From positions 1 to 8,479 of the forward strand of contig JAEZKW010000038.1 in NCBI GenBank assembly GCA_023415375.1: a DNA stretch of 8,479 bases, in the 5' to 3' direction. Shown one piece after another: positions 1 to 7,157 of this stretch (positions within the stretch are counted from its first letter, which is position 1; every line of letters starts with the position of its first letter). The stretch comes from Bacillota bacterium (GTDB lineage: Bacteria > Bacillota > UBA4882 > UBA8346). The notes below the pieces were generated by a model that did not search any database, had not been told where the DNA came from, and saw only the letters and a list, made by a program, of their open reading frames with translations. The translations under genes and the position numbers were made by a program.

Positions 1-18
1 GTTGTGATTTTTAGTTTT

Positions 19-43
19 AACCCCATTCATGGGGTTTGCTTTA
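19..43 (+). terminator. Probable intrinsic terminator of an upstream gene
   Basis: AACCCC (19-24) pairs with GGGGTT (31-36) around the six-base loop ATTCAT, and a T-rich tail follows (TTTGCTTTA). The stem is GC-rich but the U-tract is interrupted. It probably ends transcription of a gene lying left of the window. Because the stem is nearly symmetrical it could also act on the opposite strand, where AAAA follows at 15-20 less clearly. Confidence 0.45.
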
Positions 44-314
44 TAGCAGCCGTGTGTTTTAACACGCGGGTTGGCAATCATCGGATAACAAATAGCAATT
101 ATTGGCAACATAACCTGACGACATTGAGCCCCAGCTTTGGCAGGAACTTTTCGGGGTGCTTTCTATTCGCGCTGTCCTAAGGCCGCAGAAATATGCAGAG
201 TGAAGGCCCCGGAATTAATATCGGTTTCGAATCAAACGGAACATTGGGTACGATTCTATTTGATAGGGAAATAACAATCACCCTAACATATTCTCGAAAA
301 CATCAAAATCGAGG

Positions 315-343
315 TTGACAAATTTTAGAACTTCAATTAAAAT
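315..343 (+). promoter_or_regulatory. Sigma-A-type promoter for the leader and operon
   Basis: A perfect -35 box TTGACA (315-320) is followed after exactly 17 bp by TAAAAT (338-343), one mismatch from the -10 consensus. Transcription would begin near 350. It is the best promoter I see in the upstream region, and it precedes the operon with no gene in between. A strong terminator lies only about 80 nt downstream, so full-length operon mRNA from this promoter would require readthrough or antitermination. Confidence 0.7.
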
Positions 344-349
344 CATACT

Positions 350-480
350 AAGTTGATAAGATAAGTAAGAATTTGTTGGTGCATCATCATATACTAAATT
401 ATCAGAAGTTGACCAGACAGACTGGAGACTGAGTTTATTCCTTCGGGGCTATAGCCCTTAGGTAAAGCTCGGTCTTTTTT
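350..480 (+). ncRNA. Candidate structured leader RNA / attenuator (or short sRNA)
   Basis: This is the predicted transcript between the promoter and the terminator at 426-480. It can form a long-range stem TTGATAA (353-359) with TTATCAG (399-405), a small hairpin CCAG (413-416)/CTGG (422-425) and then the terminator. AGACTG occurs twice, at 419-424 and 426-431. Either copy can pair with CGGTCT (470-475) of the terminator's 3' arm, which gives an obvious way to shift pairing register. I do not recognise a known riboswitch class. Equally possible is an independent RNA of about 130 nt. The regulatory role is inferred from position only. Confidence 0.4.
426..480 (+). terminator. Strong intrinsic terminator upstream of the first gene
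   Basis: AGACTGAG (426-433) pairs with CTCGGTCT (468-475) with one G-U pair. The stem continues with TTTA (434-437)/TAAA (463-466), CC (440-441)/GG (461-462) and an apical GGGC (446-449)/GCCC (454-457) hairpin closing a TATA loop. A run of six T (475-480) follows immediately. No gene ends just before it. Its position about 80 nt after a good promoter and about 165 nt before the first start codon suggests transcription attenuation. Confidence 0.75.
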
Positions 481-643
481 ATTTTCATTCGATTTGCCGG
501 CTTAGGCAATTGGTAATTGTTTGTGATGAAGAGGTGGTGATAGGGAAGCTTCTAGTGGGGCTATGAAAATGAAATGCGGTTTTTCAGTGCCAATTGACCC
601 AATTCGGTTTCTGGGAAAAATTCAATTATTGGAGGTATTTTTG

Positions 644-1456
644 ATGAAGAAGTTCGGTTTTTTCAAAATAACAAGCCTTTTCTTATTGGTATCGGTCTTT
701 ATTGTTACAGCAAATCCCGGTATTGTCTTAGGCGCCCCTGCCCCTAAAAAAATTATCATCGGAACCGGCAATGCCTTTAAACCTTATTGTTATGTGGATG
801 AAAACGGCAAACCTGTGGGGTATGAATATGAAGTATTAACTGCTATCAATAAGAGATTGCCTCAATATAAATTTGAGTTTCAGACCTATGATTTTCAAAA
901 CATTTTACTCAGTCTTCAATCCAATAAAATCGATATTGCAGCCCACCAATATGAAAAAAACCCGGAGCGGGAGCAGAAGTATTTATTTGGTAAGGAAAGC
1001 TATACCACATTTATCTTACGGATTACCGTCTCTAAGAAAAGAAACGATATTCATTCCATTAAAGACCTAGATGGAAAAACGGTTCAAATAAGCCCGGGAT
1101 CCAATGATGCCTATGTAATGGAGCAGCATAACAAATCTCACGGCAATAAAATCAAACTGGTTTACGCCGATGCAGGAGCGAATCCGGCCTTAGCCATTCA
1201 AAACATTGAGAATGGCCGCATTGACGCTTTCATCTCAATAAAAAGAATCGTGGAATCTTACAATAAAGCTTACGGTGATAAGCTAAAGACAGTGGGGGAC
1301 CCCATAGCGACCTCAAGTACTTATTATATCTTCCGGAAAGAAGATACCAAGCTGCAGGAGGATATTGACAAAGCGCTTCATTCGCTGAAAAATGACGGTA
1401 CTTTAGCAAAGATTTCCATCAAAGTGTTGGGCGGCGATTATACGACCAATGATTGA
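644..1456 (+). CDS. Amino-acid-type ABC transporter substrate-binding protein (SBP family 3), first copy
   Basis: Extracytoplasmic binding protein that delivers a small polar solute, probably a sulfur-containing amino acid or derivative, to the permeases encoded downstream. I start it at 644 rather than at the in-frame ATG at 563, because GGAGG lies at 631-635 with ideal spacing and the shorter product (270 aa) begins directly with a signal peptide: KK, a hydrophobic core at residues 11-29, and cleavage near VLGA. There is no lipobox cysteine. The mature part is a full-length SBP_bac_3 domain. It has the N-terminal GTGNAFKPYCYVDE motif, the carboxylate-binding Arg109 in NPER, PGSND at 151-155, GRIDA at 191-195 and the usual DGTLAKI near the end. 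Ile199 stands where HisJ-like proteins have the Asp that grips the alpha-amino group. The protein closely resembles the next gene product. TcyJ/TcyK-type cystine binders are the best guess, and the substrate is unproven. Confidence 0.92.
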   Translation: MKKFGFFKITSLFLLVSVFIVTANPGIVLGAPAPKKIIIGTGNAFKPYCYVDENGKPVGYEYEVLTAINKRLPQYKFEFQTYDFQNILLSLQSNKIDIAAHQYEKNPEREQKYLFGKESYTTFILRITVSKKRNDIHSIKDLDGKTVQISPGSNDAYVMEQHNKSHGNKIKLVYADAGANPALAIQNIENGRIDAFISIKRIVESYNKAYGDKLKTVGDPIATSSTYYIFRKEDTKLQEDIDKALHSLKNDGTLAKISIKVLGGDYTTND

Positions 1457-1481
1457 AGAATAGGTTAGAGGAGCTTGAGAG

Positions 1482-2291
1482 ATGAAAAAACATACAACTA
1501 TTAAATTGGGGCGGCTGTTGGTAGCGACTTTAGCGTTGATTGGAGTGTTTGTATCGGCAAATTCCAGTTTGCTGGCAGATGTCAAATCTCCTAAAAGAAT
1601 CATTGTGGGAACGGGGAATGCCTTTAAACCTTATTGTTACCTGGATGAAGACGGTAAATTGGTCGGTTTTGAGTATGAAGTTTTAAAAGAGATCAATAAA
1701 CGCCTACCTCAATACAAATTTGAATACCAAACGATGGACTTCCCCAATATTTTACTTAGCTTGAATTCAGGAAAAATCGATATTGCGGCCCATGAATACG
1801 CTAAAAATAAGGAACGTGAGAAGAAATACCTCTTTGCCAACGAGTTTTACACCATTGTTGCTACAAAAATAACGGTACTGTCGAGCCGGAATGATATCCA
1901 CTCCATAACGGACCTTTATGGTAAAAAGGTCCAGGTATCTCCAGGAAGCAATGATGCTTATATCTTGGAAAGTTACAATAAAGAGCATGGGAATAAAATT
2001 AACTTGATTTATGGCGCCCTCGATGCGGCTACGTTAGTTCAAAATCTCAAGACGGGTTCCATCGACGCCACCACTCAATTCACCCGGAATGTGGATTCGA
2101 TCAACAAGGCTTACGGGGATGTCATCAAAACTGTTGGTGATTCTTTGTATAATTCCTATACTTATCACATTTTTCGTAAGGACGAAGTTGGTCTCCGAGA
2201 TGATGTAGATAAAGCACTGCGACAATTAAAGAGCGACGGGACCTTATCAAAGATATCCCTTAAAATATTGGGCAAGGACTATACCAAATAA
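1482..2291 (+). CDS. Amino-acid-type ABC transporter substrate-binding protein (SBP family 3), second copy
   Basis: A second extracytoplasmic solute-binding protein (269 aa), evidently a tandem duplicate of the preceding gene. Long blocks are shared, such as GTGNAFKPYCY, INKRLPQYKFE, NDIHSI, SPGSNDAY, NKAYGD and KTVGD. AGAGGAG lies about 8 nt before the ATG. The N-terminus has KK, K and R, then a hydrophobic core (residues 12-25) and likely cleavage after SLLA (32). As in its neighbour there is no lipobox. The carboxylate-binding Arg112 is kept. Phe200 replaces the alpha-amino-binding Asp of HisJ-like proteins. Divergence is concentrated in the second lobe (residues 175-230), so the two copies may bind different but related ligands and share one permease. 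Two binding proteins for one transporter is also the arrangement of TcyJ/TcyK in Bacillus. The ligand assignment is inference. Confidence 0.92.
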   Translation: MKKHTTIKLGRLLVATLALIGVFVSANSSLLADVKSPKRIIVGTGNAFKPYCYLDEDGKLVGFEYEVLKEINKRLPQYKFEYQTMDFPNILLSLNSGKIDIAAHEYAKNKEREKKYLFANEFYTIVATKITVLSSRNDIHSITDLYGKKVQVSPGSNDAYILESYNKEHGNKINLIYGALDAATLVQNLKTGSIDATTQFTRNVDSINKAYGDVIKTVGDSLYNSYTYHIFRKDEVGLRDDVDKALRQLKSDGTLSKISLKILGKDYTK

Positions 2292-2314
2292 GCTTATGAA
2301 AAGAGTTTGTTATC

Positions 2315-3544
2315 ATGGATCAGCAAATCAAAACATATGCCCTGGAAATAGCGCCAAAGATTGTAGAGCTGCGCCGAAAAATTCATCGCCATCCGGAATT
2401 GGCAATCGAGGAATTTGATACTGCTGAATTGGTGGCGAAGACTTTGGGGGAACTGGGGATCGAAGTTCAGGAAAACGTTGGGAAAACAGGTGTTGTCGGC
2501 TTAATCCAAGGGGAGCATCCAGGGGCAACTGTCGCTTTAAGAGCCGATATGGATGCATTGCCGGTTGAAGAGGAAAACGTTTTTGAATTTCGGTCGGTAA
2601 ATCCAGGCGTCATGCACGCCTGCGGACATGATGCCCATACAGCAGCTTTACTGGGGGCTGCCCAAATATTAGTAAAAGAACGGAAGTCCATTTGGGGGAA
2701 TGTGAAGCTGATCTTTCAACCCAGTGAAGAAAGTCCGAAGGGCGGCGCTGCGGAAATGATCCGGGAAGGGGTGCTGGAAAGCCCCAAAGTCGATGCAATC
2801 ATTGGTTTACATGTTGATCCCAACCTGCCTGCCGGGAAACTGGGTTATCGTGAAGGCCCTTTTTATGCGCTGGCAGGTGGGTTTCAAATTGAAATCATCG
2901 GTGATGCCGGACACGGAGCATGGCCCCATAAGGCAAAGGATGCGGTTTTAATCGCAGCCGAAGTGGTTCAGGCATTACAAACAATTTCCTCTTCGAAAAT
3001 CGATCCCGCTGAACCTTTTGTACTGACCATCGGAACGATTCATGGCGGAAACAAAGCCAATATCATTGCTGATAAAGTGGTGTTAACCGGCACAGTAAGA
3101 TGTTTCAATGAAGCCATTATCAAACAGGCCGGCGAGTTTATGGAGAGATTGATTAAGAATATCTGCCAGGCTCATGACTGCAAATATAAATTTCAATTTG
3201 TTTCCGGCAATAAACCGTTGGTCAATGATGGTAGAGTAACAACTATTGCAAAGGAAGCAGCTGAAAAAATTTTCGGAGTCGCAAATGTCATCGAAGTTCC
3301 CAGGGTTTTATTGGGGGAAGATTTCGCCAGCTATTCCCATGCAGTACCGGCTGCTTTTGTTTCGTTGGGAGTTGCCGCTAAAAATAAAGAAAATTTTCCC
3401 TTACATCATCCAAGATTTGATATTGATGAAGCGGCGTTGCCTTTGGGTGCGGCTTTTCTCTCCTTTTCGGCGCTTCATTTTTTAAACTCGGTTGGTCTGG
3501 AAAGTGAAAAGACCTCAGGAGACCTTTATGGGACAATTATTTGA
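2315..3544 (+). CDS. M20 family amidohydrolase (N-acyl amino acid deacylase / hippurate-hydrolase type)
   Basis: Predicted cytoplasmic metal-dependent hydrolase (409 aa) that removes an acyl group from an N-acyl amino acid. The M20D pattern is complete. It has RRKIHRHPEL near residue 20, ALRADMDALP (74-83), the metal ligands Cys103 and His105 in HACGHDAH, catalytic and metal Glu138-Glu139 in QPSEES, His166 in GLHVDP, the dimerisation lid domain about residues 183-300 (GGNKANIIAD), GEDFASY (334-340) and LHHPRFDID (363-371), which supplies the last His ligand. The ribosome binding site is poor (AAAAGAG), so translation may depend on the upstream gene. Its end overlaps the next gene by 17 bp. 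Its placement between the binding proteins and the permeases ties its substrate to the imported solute. In Bacillus an M20 enzyme (SndA) in the similar tcy/ytm operon deacetylates N-acetyl-cysteine derivatives. The exact substrate cannot be read from sequence. Confidence 0.92.
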   Translation: MDQQIKTYALEIAPKIVELRRKIHRHPELAIEEFDTAELVAKTLGELGIEVQENVGKTGVVGLIQGEHPGATVALRADMDALPVEEENVFEFRSVNPGVMHACGHDAHTAALLGAAQILVKERKSIWGNVKLIFQPSEESPKGGAAEMIREGVLESPKVDAIIGLHVDPNLPAGKLGYREGPFYALAGGFQIEIIGDAGHGAWPHKAKDAVLIAAEVVQALQTISSSKIDPAEPFVLTIGTIHGGNKANIIADKVVLTGTVRCFNEAIIKQAGEFMERLIKNICQAHDCKYKFQFVSGNKPLVNDGRVTTIAKEAAEKIFGVANVIEVPRVLLGEDFASYSHAVPAAFVSLGVAAKNKENFPLHHPRFDIDEAALPLGAAFLSFSALHFLNSVGLESEKTSGDLYGTII

Positions 3545-4220
3545 CATTAAATTGGTATTTGAATATTTTCCCAAGTTATTATCACGATTACATATTACAT
3601 TATTGATTGTGTTTGCCGCAACGATATTGGGAGTGATCCTTGGCACGGTTTTGGCTTTATTCCGATTATCGAAAACACCCGTGATCGATCAAATCTCCGC
3701 TATTTATATTTCCTTCATGCGAGGCACTCCAATCATTGTCCAGATGTTTATCGTGTATTACGGATTGCCACTTGCTTTATTGATGATTCACGTTGATATC
3801 AACCATTGGGACAAATTAATTTTCATTATTATTACCTATGGGTTGAATATGGCCGCTTTTATGGCTGAGATTATCCGGGCTGCCATCATCGGGATACCCA
3901 TAGGCCAAACGGAGGCCGCTTACGCCGTCGGTATGAGCAGGCTACAGACCTTTCGGCGGATTGTGGCGCCGCAGGCACTGTTGATAGCTTTACCCAGCCT
4001 TGGAATGAATATGGTGGGACTTCTGCAGAATACATCGATCGCATTTTCGCTCGGAATCATTGATGTCATAGGCAAGGCCAGGGTTATTGGGGCCAGTACT
4101 TATCATACTTTGGAAGGATATGTTGGAGCCGCAGTGATTTTTTTGACCCTTTGTATCCTGATGGAATATGGATTTTCCAACATTGAGAAGAAGTTAAAAT
4201 ATAAAATGATCGGGCGATGA
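3528..4220 (+). CDS. Amino-acid ABC transporter permease, first subunit (HisM/TcyL-like)
   Basis: Inner-membrane subunit (230 aa) of a polar amino acid importer. I start it at the ATG at 3528, preceded by CAGGAGA. An upstream in-frame TTG at 3492 would add 12 residues inside the preceding gene without a ribosome binding site. Hydrophobic segments lie about 22-45, 58-85, 97-120, 150-180 and 197-215. Family marks are RGTPIIVQ (65-72) and the cytoplasmic EAA loop starting GQTEAAYAVGMSRLQ (126-140) and ending APQ (147-149), which contacts the ATPase. NTSIAFSLG (168-176) follows. It forms a heterodimer with the next gene product, with which it shares the four-base ATGA stop/start overlap. Confidence 0.93.
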   Translation: MGQLFDIKLVFEYFPKLLSRLHITLLIVFAATILGVILGTVLALFRLSKTPVIDQISAIYISFMRGTPIIVQMFIVYYGLPLALLMIHVDINHWDKLIFIIITYGLNMAAFMAEIIRAAIIGIPIGQTEAAYAVGMSRLQTFRRIVAPQALLIALPSLGMNMVGLLQNTSIAFSLGIIDVIGKARVIGASTYHTLEGYVGAAVIFLTLCILMEYGFSNIEKKLKYKMIGR

Positions 4221-4936
4221 TCACGATGAACTTTGATTTTCATTTTATGTTGATTGCCATGAAAGAGGCCATTCGCTATACGCCGGTAACACTTTTGCTG
4301 GCTTTTGTTCCTTTCATTCTGGGCATCATTTTAGGGACTCTGATAGCTTTGGTGAGATTATTTAATGTCAAGATTATAGGAAGGTTGATGCAGGTTTATA
4401 TCGTCATTACCAAAGGAATACCGGTGGTATTACAGATATTAATCATTTACTTTGTAATGGTCCAAGGGTTTGACAGTATCGCTGATAAATTCCATTGGAG
4501 CCTGCATTCTAAAGATATCAATGTTATATACATTGCGTTTACGGCATTATTGACGGTGGCAGTCGCCAATATATCGGAAACGATACGCGGTGCTTTGATG
4601 TCAGTAAACAGAGGACAATATGAGGCTGCTTATTCCATCGGAATGACCCATATTCAGGCCTTATGCCGGGTTGTCTTGCCGCAAGCATTGCCGGCAGCTG
4701 TACCCATGTTATGTAGCAACTTGATTGGGATGATTAAAAGCACTTCTTTGGTCTTTATGATTTCTGTTGTGGACCTAATGAACGCCGCTTTGATTACGGC
4801 CACTGCTAATTACAAATATTTGGAAGCTTATGTGGCCTCTGCCGTTGTTTATTGGGTTTTAAACGCAAGCCTCGAAAAGATTTCATTTATCTTGGAAAGA
4901 AGGCTGTCCGTGTATCGGAAGGAGGGGACATTTTGA
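4217..4936 (+). CDS. Amino-acid ABC transporter permease, second subunit (TcyM-like)
   Basis: Second membrane subunit (239 aa), homologous to the preceding one. Membrane segments lie about 22-47, 57-84, 102-125, 155-185 and 203-218. Family motifs are KGIPVVLQ (66-73) and an EAA loop starting RGQYEAAYSIGMTHIQ (132-147) and ending LPQ (154-156), followed by STSLVFMIS. The start is the ATG at 4217, which overlaps the preceding stop codon (ATGA) and implies translational coupling. An alternative ATG at 4226 would shorten it by three residues, and neither has a clear ribosome binding site. The last codon and stop (TTGA) overlap the start of the ATPase gene. Two unequal permease genes in a row match the TcyL/TcyM layout. 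Confidence 0.92.
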   Translation: MITMNFDFHFMLIAMKEAIRYTPVTLLLAFVPFILGIILGTLIALVRLFNVKIIGRLMQVYIVITKGIPVVLQILIIYFVMVQGFDSIADKFHWSLHSKDINVIYIAFTALLTVAVANISETIRGALMSVNRGQYEAAYSIGMTHIQALCRVVLPQALPAAVPMLCSNLIGMIKSTSLVFMISVVDLMNAALITATANYKYLEAYVASAVVYWVLNASLEKISFILERRLSVYRKEGTF

Positions 4937-5685
4937 TTGAATTGAAAGGGGTTTCCAAAGCTTTTGGCAAGCATCAAGTTTTAAAAGGCATTGATTTGAA
5001 GGTTGCCAAAGGTGAAGTGGTGGTGGTTATCGGACCCAGCGGTTCAGGGAAAACCACCCTTTTACGGTGCATTAATTTTTTAGAGAAGGCCGATGACGGT
5101 GAACTAGCGATTGGGGAAAATCATTACCATTTTAAAAACTCCTCGAAAAAAGATATCCTTAGTGTGCGTAGGCAGACCGCCATGGTTTTTCAAAATTATA
5201 ATCTATTTAATAACAAAACAGCGCTGGAAAACGTGACCGAGGGCTTAATCGTGACCCGCGGCATTACTAAAAACGAGGCCGAAGCAATCGGCAGAAAAAT
5301 TTTGGATAAGGTTGGCCTTACAGATAAATACGACGCCTATCCCTGCCGGCTTTCCGGAGGCCAGCAGCAACGGGTTGGCATTGCCAGGGCTTTGGCATTA
5401 AATCCGGAAGTTATTTTGTTTGATGAACCCACTTCGGCCCTGGATCCGGAGCTGGTAGGCGAGGTTCTTTCGGTGATCAAAAAAGTCGCTAGGGAGGGAA
5501 TCACCATGATTGTGGTCACCCATGAACTTTCTTTTGCAGCGGATGTGGCAAACCATGTCATTTTTATGGATGAAGGTATCATTGTGGAAGAGGGAACTCC
5601 ACAGCAACTGTTTTCCCATCCTAAGGAAGAGCGAACTCAGCAATTTTTAAAACGGATTTTACCGGAATGGAATTATGATATTTAA
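4933..5685 (+). CDS. Amino-acid ABC transporter ATP-binding protein (GlnQ/TcyN-like)
   Basis: ATPase (250 aa) that energises the importer formed with the two permeases. I choose the TTG at 4933 as start, because GGAGGGG (4921-4927) is at proper spacing, the product then begins MIELKGVSKAFG like other family members, and the length becomes typical. An in-frame ATG at 4852 would add 27 unrelated residues from inside the permease gene. All nucleotide-binding motifs are intact: Walker A GPSGSGKT (34-41), Q-loop Gln87 in MVFQNYNLF, signature LSGGQQQR (140-147), Walker B ILFDEP (161-166) with SALDPE, and H-loop His197 in VVTHE. The family is PAAT (polar amino acid). Sequence alone does not separate glutamine, arginine and cystine types. 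Two binding proteins, two permeases and an M20 gene point to the cystine/S-alkyl-cysteine type. Confidence 0.94.
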   Translation: MIELKGVSKAFGKHQVLKGIDLKVAKGEVVVVIGPSGSGKTTLLRCINFLEKADDGELAIGENHYHFKNSSKKDILSVRRQTAMVFQNYNLFNNKTALENVTEGLIVTRGITKNEAEAIGRKILDKVGLTDKYDAYPCRLSGGQQQRVGIARALALNPEVILFDEPTSALDPELVGEVLSVIKKVAREGITMIVVTHELSFAADVANHVIFMDEGIIVEEGTPQQLFSHPKEERTQQFLKRILPEWNYDI

Positions 5686-5702
5686 AAGAGGAGAGAGTTC
5701 CG

Positions 5703-7157
5703 ATGAGTAATATCCCGGTTCAAAACCGCGAAGATCGACCGTATGCAATAACCGCCGGCGGCGGATGCAGCGGAAAAGTAGCCCGTCAATTTCAAAAACG
5801 CTGTTTAAAAAACGCCGAGCGGACCTTTGCCCAGGCGACTCAATGCCAGCAGCTTAATAGCATTCAAGCTTTTATTTCAATGGAGGATGCGGTATTTATT
5901 ATTCATGCCCCCAGTGGCTGCACAGGTTGTATTTCATTTATGAATGACCTTTTTAAGGTCGGGCAGCATCACCGGGGGATTGATCATATTAAAAATGCCC
6001 GCTATATAGTGACCAATTTTGATGAGACCGATATCATTCTGGGGGGCGAAAAAAAGCTTCAGGAAGCGGTTTTAGCTGCTGAAGAGCGCTATCATCCCAG
6101 CCTGATTTTTATATTTACCTCTTGTGCTTCAGCCATTATCGGTGATGATGTGGATACACTAGCTGTTAATCTGCAGTCTCAGGTAAAGGCCAAAATTGTT
6201 CCGATTCATTGTGAAGGCTTTAAATCAAAAGTTCCGGCTACAGGTTTTGACAGCGCTTTTCATTCGATCACTCGATACGTGTTGAAAGATTGGCATCCGC
6301 CCAAAGAAAAAGGTCTGATCAATGTTTTTGCGCCGATGGCGATAGGCTGGAAAGACCAGCAGGAAATTGAAGGAATGCTGGCTGTTTTGGGTTATCATGT
6401 GAATTACATTCCATTTTACGCCAGTCTCGAAAAAATTAAGAAAATCGCCGCTGCCGAATACTCTACCTCAATCTGCCAGGTGTTCGCCGATGAGTTCATG
6501 ATTTATTTGCAACAAGAATATGATATGCCGTATTCCCGGCCAGGGATGCCGTTAGGTATCCGTAATACCGATCGCTGGTTTATGGGAGTAGCCCGGATGG
6601 TTGGCAAAGAAGCTATCGCAGAACAATACCTTGCTGAGCAGCATCAAAAGATATTACCGCAAATTGCCGCGATTCGGGAGCGTATTCAAGGAAAAAAAGT
6701 ATTTATTTGTGCCGGAACCGCTCGTTCATTTGCAGCAGCAACCTTGATCGAAGATTTTGGCCTTCAATTGGTCGGCATGGAAACACCTACCTTTGAAGAA
6801 GCTTTGGTGGAAGACTTGGAGCGGTTGATCCAAATCCACGGGGATGATTTTTTGGTTGATGTGGCCAATATGCAGCCTTTTGAGCAAGCAAACTTGGTGA
6901 ACCGGCTTAAACCCGACTTATTTATCGGGATGTCAACCTGGGTTGCCAAGCAAGGAGTAACTTCCACCCATGTTTTGGAAGTCAAACGGCCGACGATGGG
7001 TTATGATGGACTGCTTTACTTAGGAAAAAAAATCGAAAACGCCATTGAAAATCCCAGTTTTACTGTCAAATTGTCCAATCATAAACGCCTTCCTTATCAA
7101 GAAAATTGGTACCACCAGAGTCCCTTTAAATATTTTAAGGAAGCAGGTGAAGTTTAA
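5703..7157 (+). CDS. Nitrogenase-like component 1 alpha subunit (NifD-like), probably not an N2 reductase
   Basis: Nitrogenase-superfamily catalytic subunit (484 aa; NifD is about 490), expected to pair with the next gene product and to receive electrons from a NifH-like protein not seen here. AGAGGAGAG precedes the ATG. Counting along conserved blocks, Cys48, Cys73 (HAPSGC) and Cys141 (SCASAIIGDD) match the P-cluster ligands Cys62, Cys88 and Cys154 of Azotobacter NifD. Cys258 matches the FeMo-cofactor ligand Cys275, exactly 18 residues before the conserved Pro. Lys416 matches Lys426. CEGF (170-173) is identical to NifD. However, Met432 replaces His442 before GYDG, Pro178 replaces Gln191, and Phe182 replaces His195. 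It therefore seems built to carry a P-cluster-like and probably a complex cofactor, but with a remodelled active site. Methylthio-alkane-reductase-like or another uncharacterised nitrogenase-like reductase is likely. Extra cysteines occur at 22, 34 and 76. Confidence 0.88.
   Translation: MSNIPVQNREDRPYAITAGGGCSGKVARQFQKRCLKNAERTFAQATQCQQLNSIQAFISMEDAVFIIHAPSGCTGCISFMNDLFKVGQHHRGIDHIKNARYIVTNFDETDIILGGEKKLQEAVLAAEERYHPSLIFIFTSCASAIIGDDVDTLAVNLQSQVKAKIVPIHCEGFKSKVPATGFDSAFHSITRYVLKDWHPPKEKGLINVFAPMAIGWKDQQEIEGMLAVLGYHVNYIPFYASLEKIKKIAAAEYSTSICQVFADEFMIYLQQEYDMPYSRPGMPLGIRNTDRWFMGVARMVGKEAIAEQYLAEQHQKILPQIAAIRERIQGKKVFICAGTARSFAAATLIEDFGLQLVGMETPTFEEALVEDLERLIQIHGDDFLVDVANMQPFEQANLVNRLKPDLFIGMSTWVAKQGVTSTHVLEVKRPTMGYDGLLYLGKKIENAIENPSFTVKLSNHKRLPYQENWYHQSPFKYFKEAGEV

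Larger units (their letters stand above)
1..643. other. Gene-free upstream region with promoter, terminator and several inverted repeats
   Basis: I find no convincing protein-coding gene in this stretch. The longest ATG-initiated candidate I checked (193-318, 41 codons) has no ribosome binding site and resembles nothing I know. The region contains a terminator-like hairpin (19-43), a second small hairpin (CGTGT 51-55 with ACACG 62-66), a direct repeat TTGGCAA (71-77 and 102-108), an inverted repeat ATCAAA/TTTGAT (231-236 with 259-264), a sigma-A-like promoter (315-343), a strong intrinsic terminator (426-480) and a small hairpin TTGCC/GGCAA (494-498 with 505-509). I see no T-box sequence and no S-box core. 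It most likely separates an upstream gene from the operon that starts at 644 and carries that operon's control elements. Confidence 0.7.

Noticed and set aside
193..318. A 41-codon + strand reading frame (MQSEGPGINIGF...) in the upstream region
   Set aside because: It has no ribosome binding site, an in-frame stop (TAA 178-180) just upstream, no recognisable motif, and it ends inside the -35 box of the promoter. A decayed fragment is possible but unsupported.
350..480. S-box (SAM) riboswitch or T-box leader
   Set aside because: The predicted leader before the terminator is only about 75-80 nt, and I find neither the conserved S-box core nor the T-box sequence. Attractive for a sulfur operon but not supported.
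563..643. N-terminal extension of the first binding protein from the ATG at 563
   Set aside because: The ATG at 644 has a well-spaced GGAGG and gives a standard signal peptide. The 27-residue extension would place the signal peptide internally.
4852..4932. ATG at 4852 as start of the ATPase gene
   Set aside because: It would add 27 residues encoded inside the permease gene. The TTG at 4933 has the ribosome binding site and gives the family's usual N-terminus.
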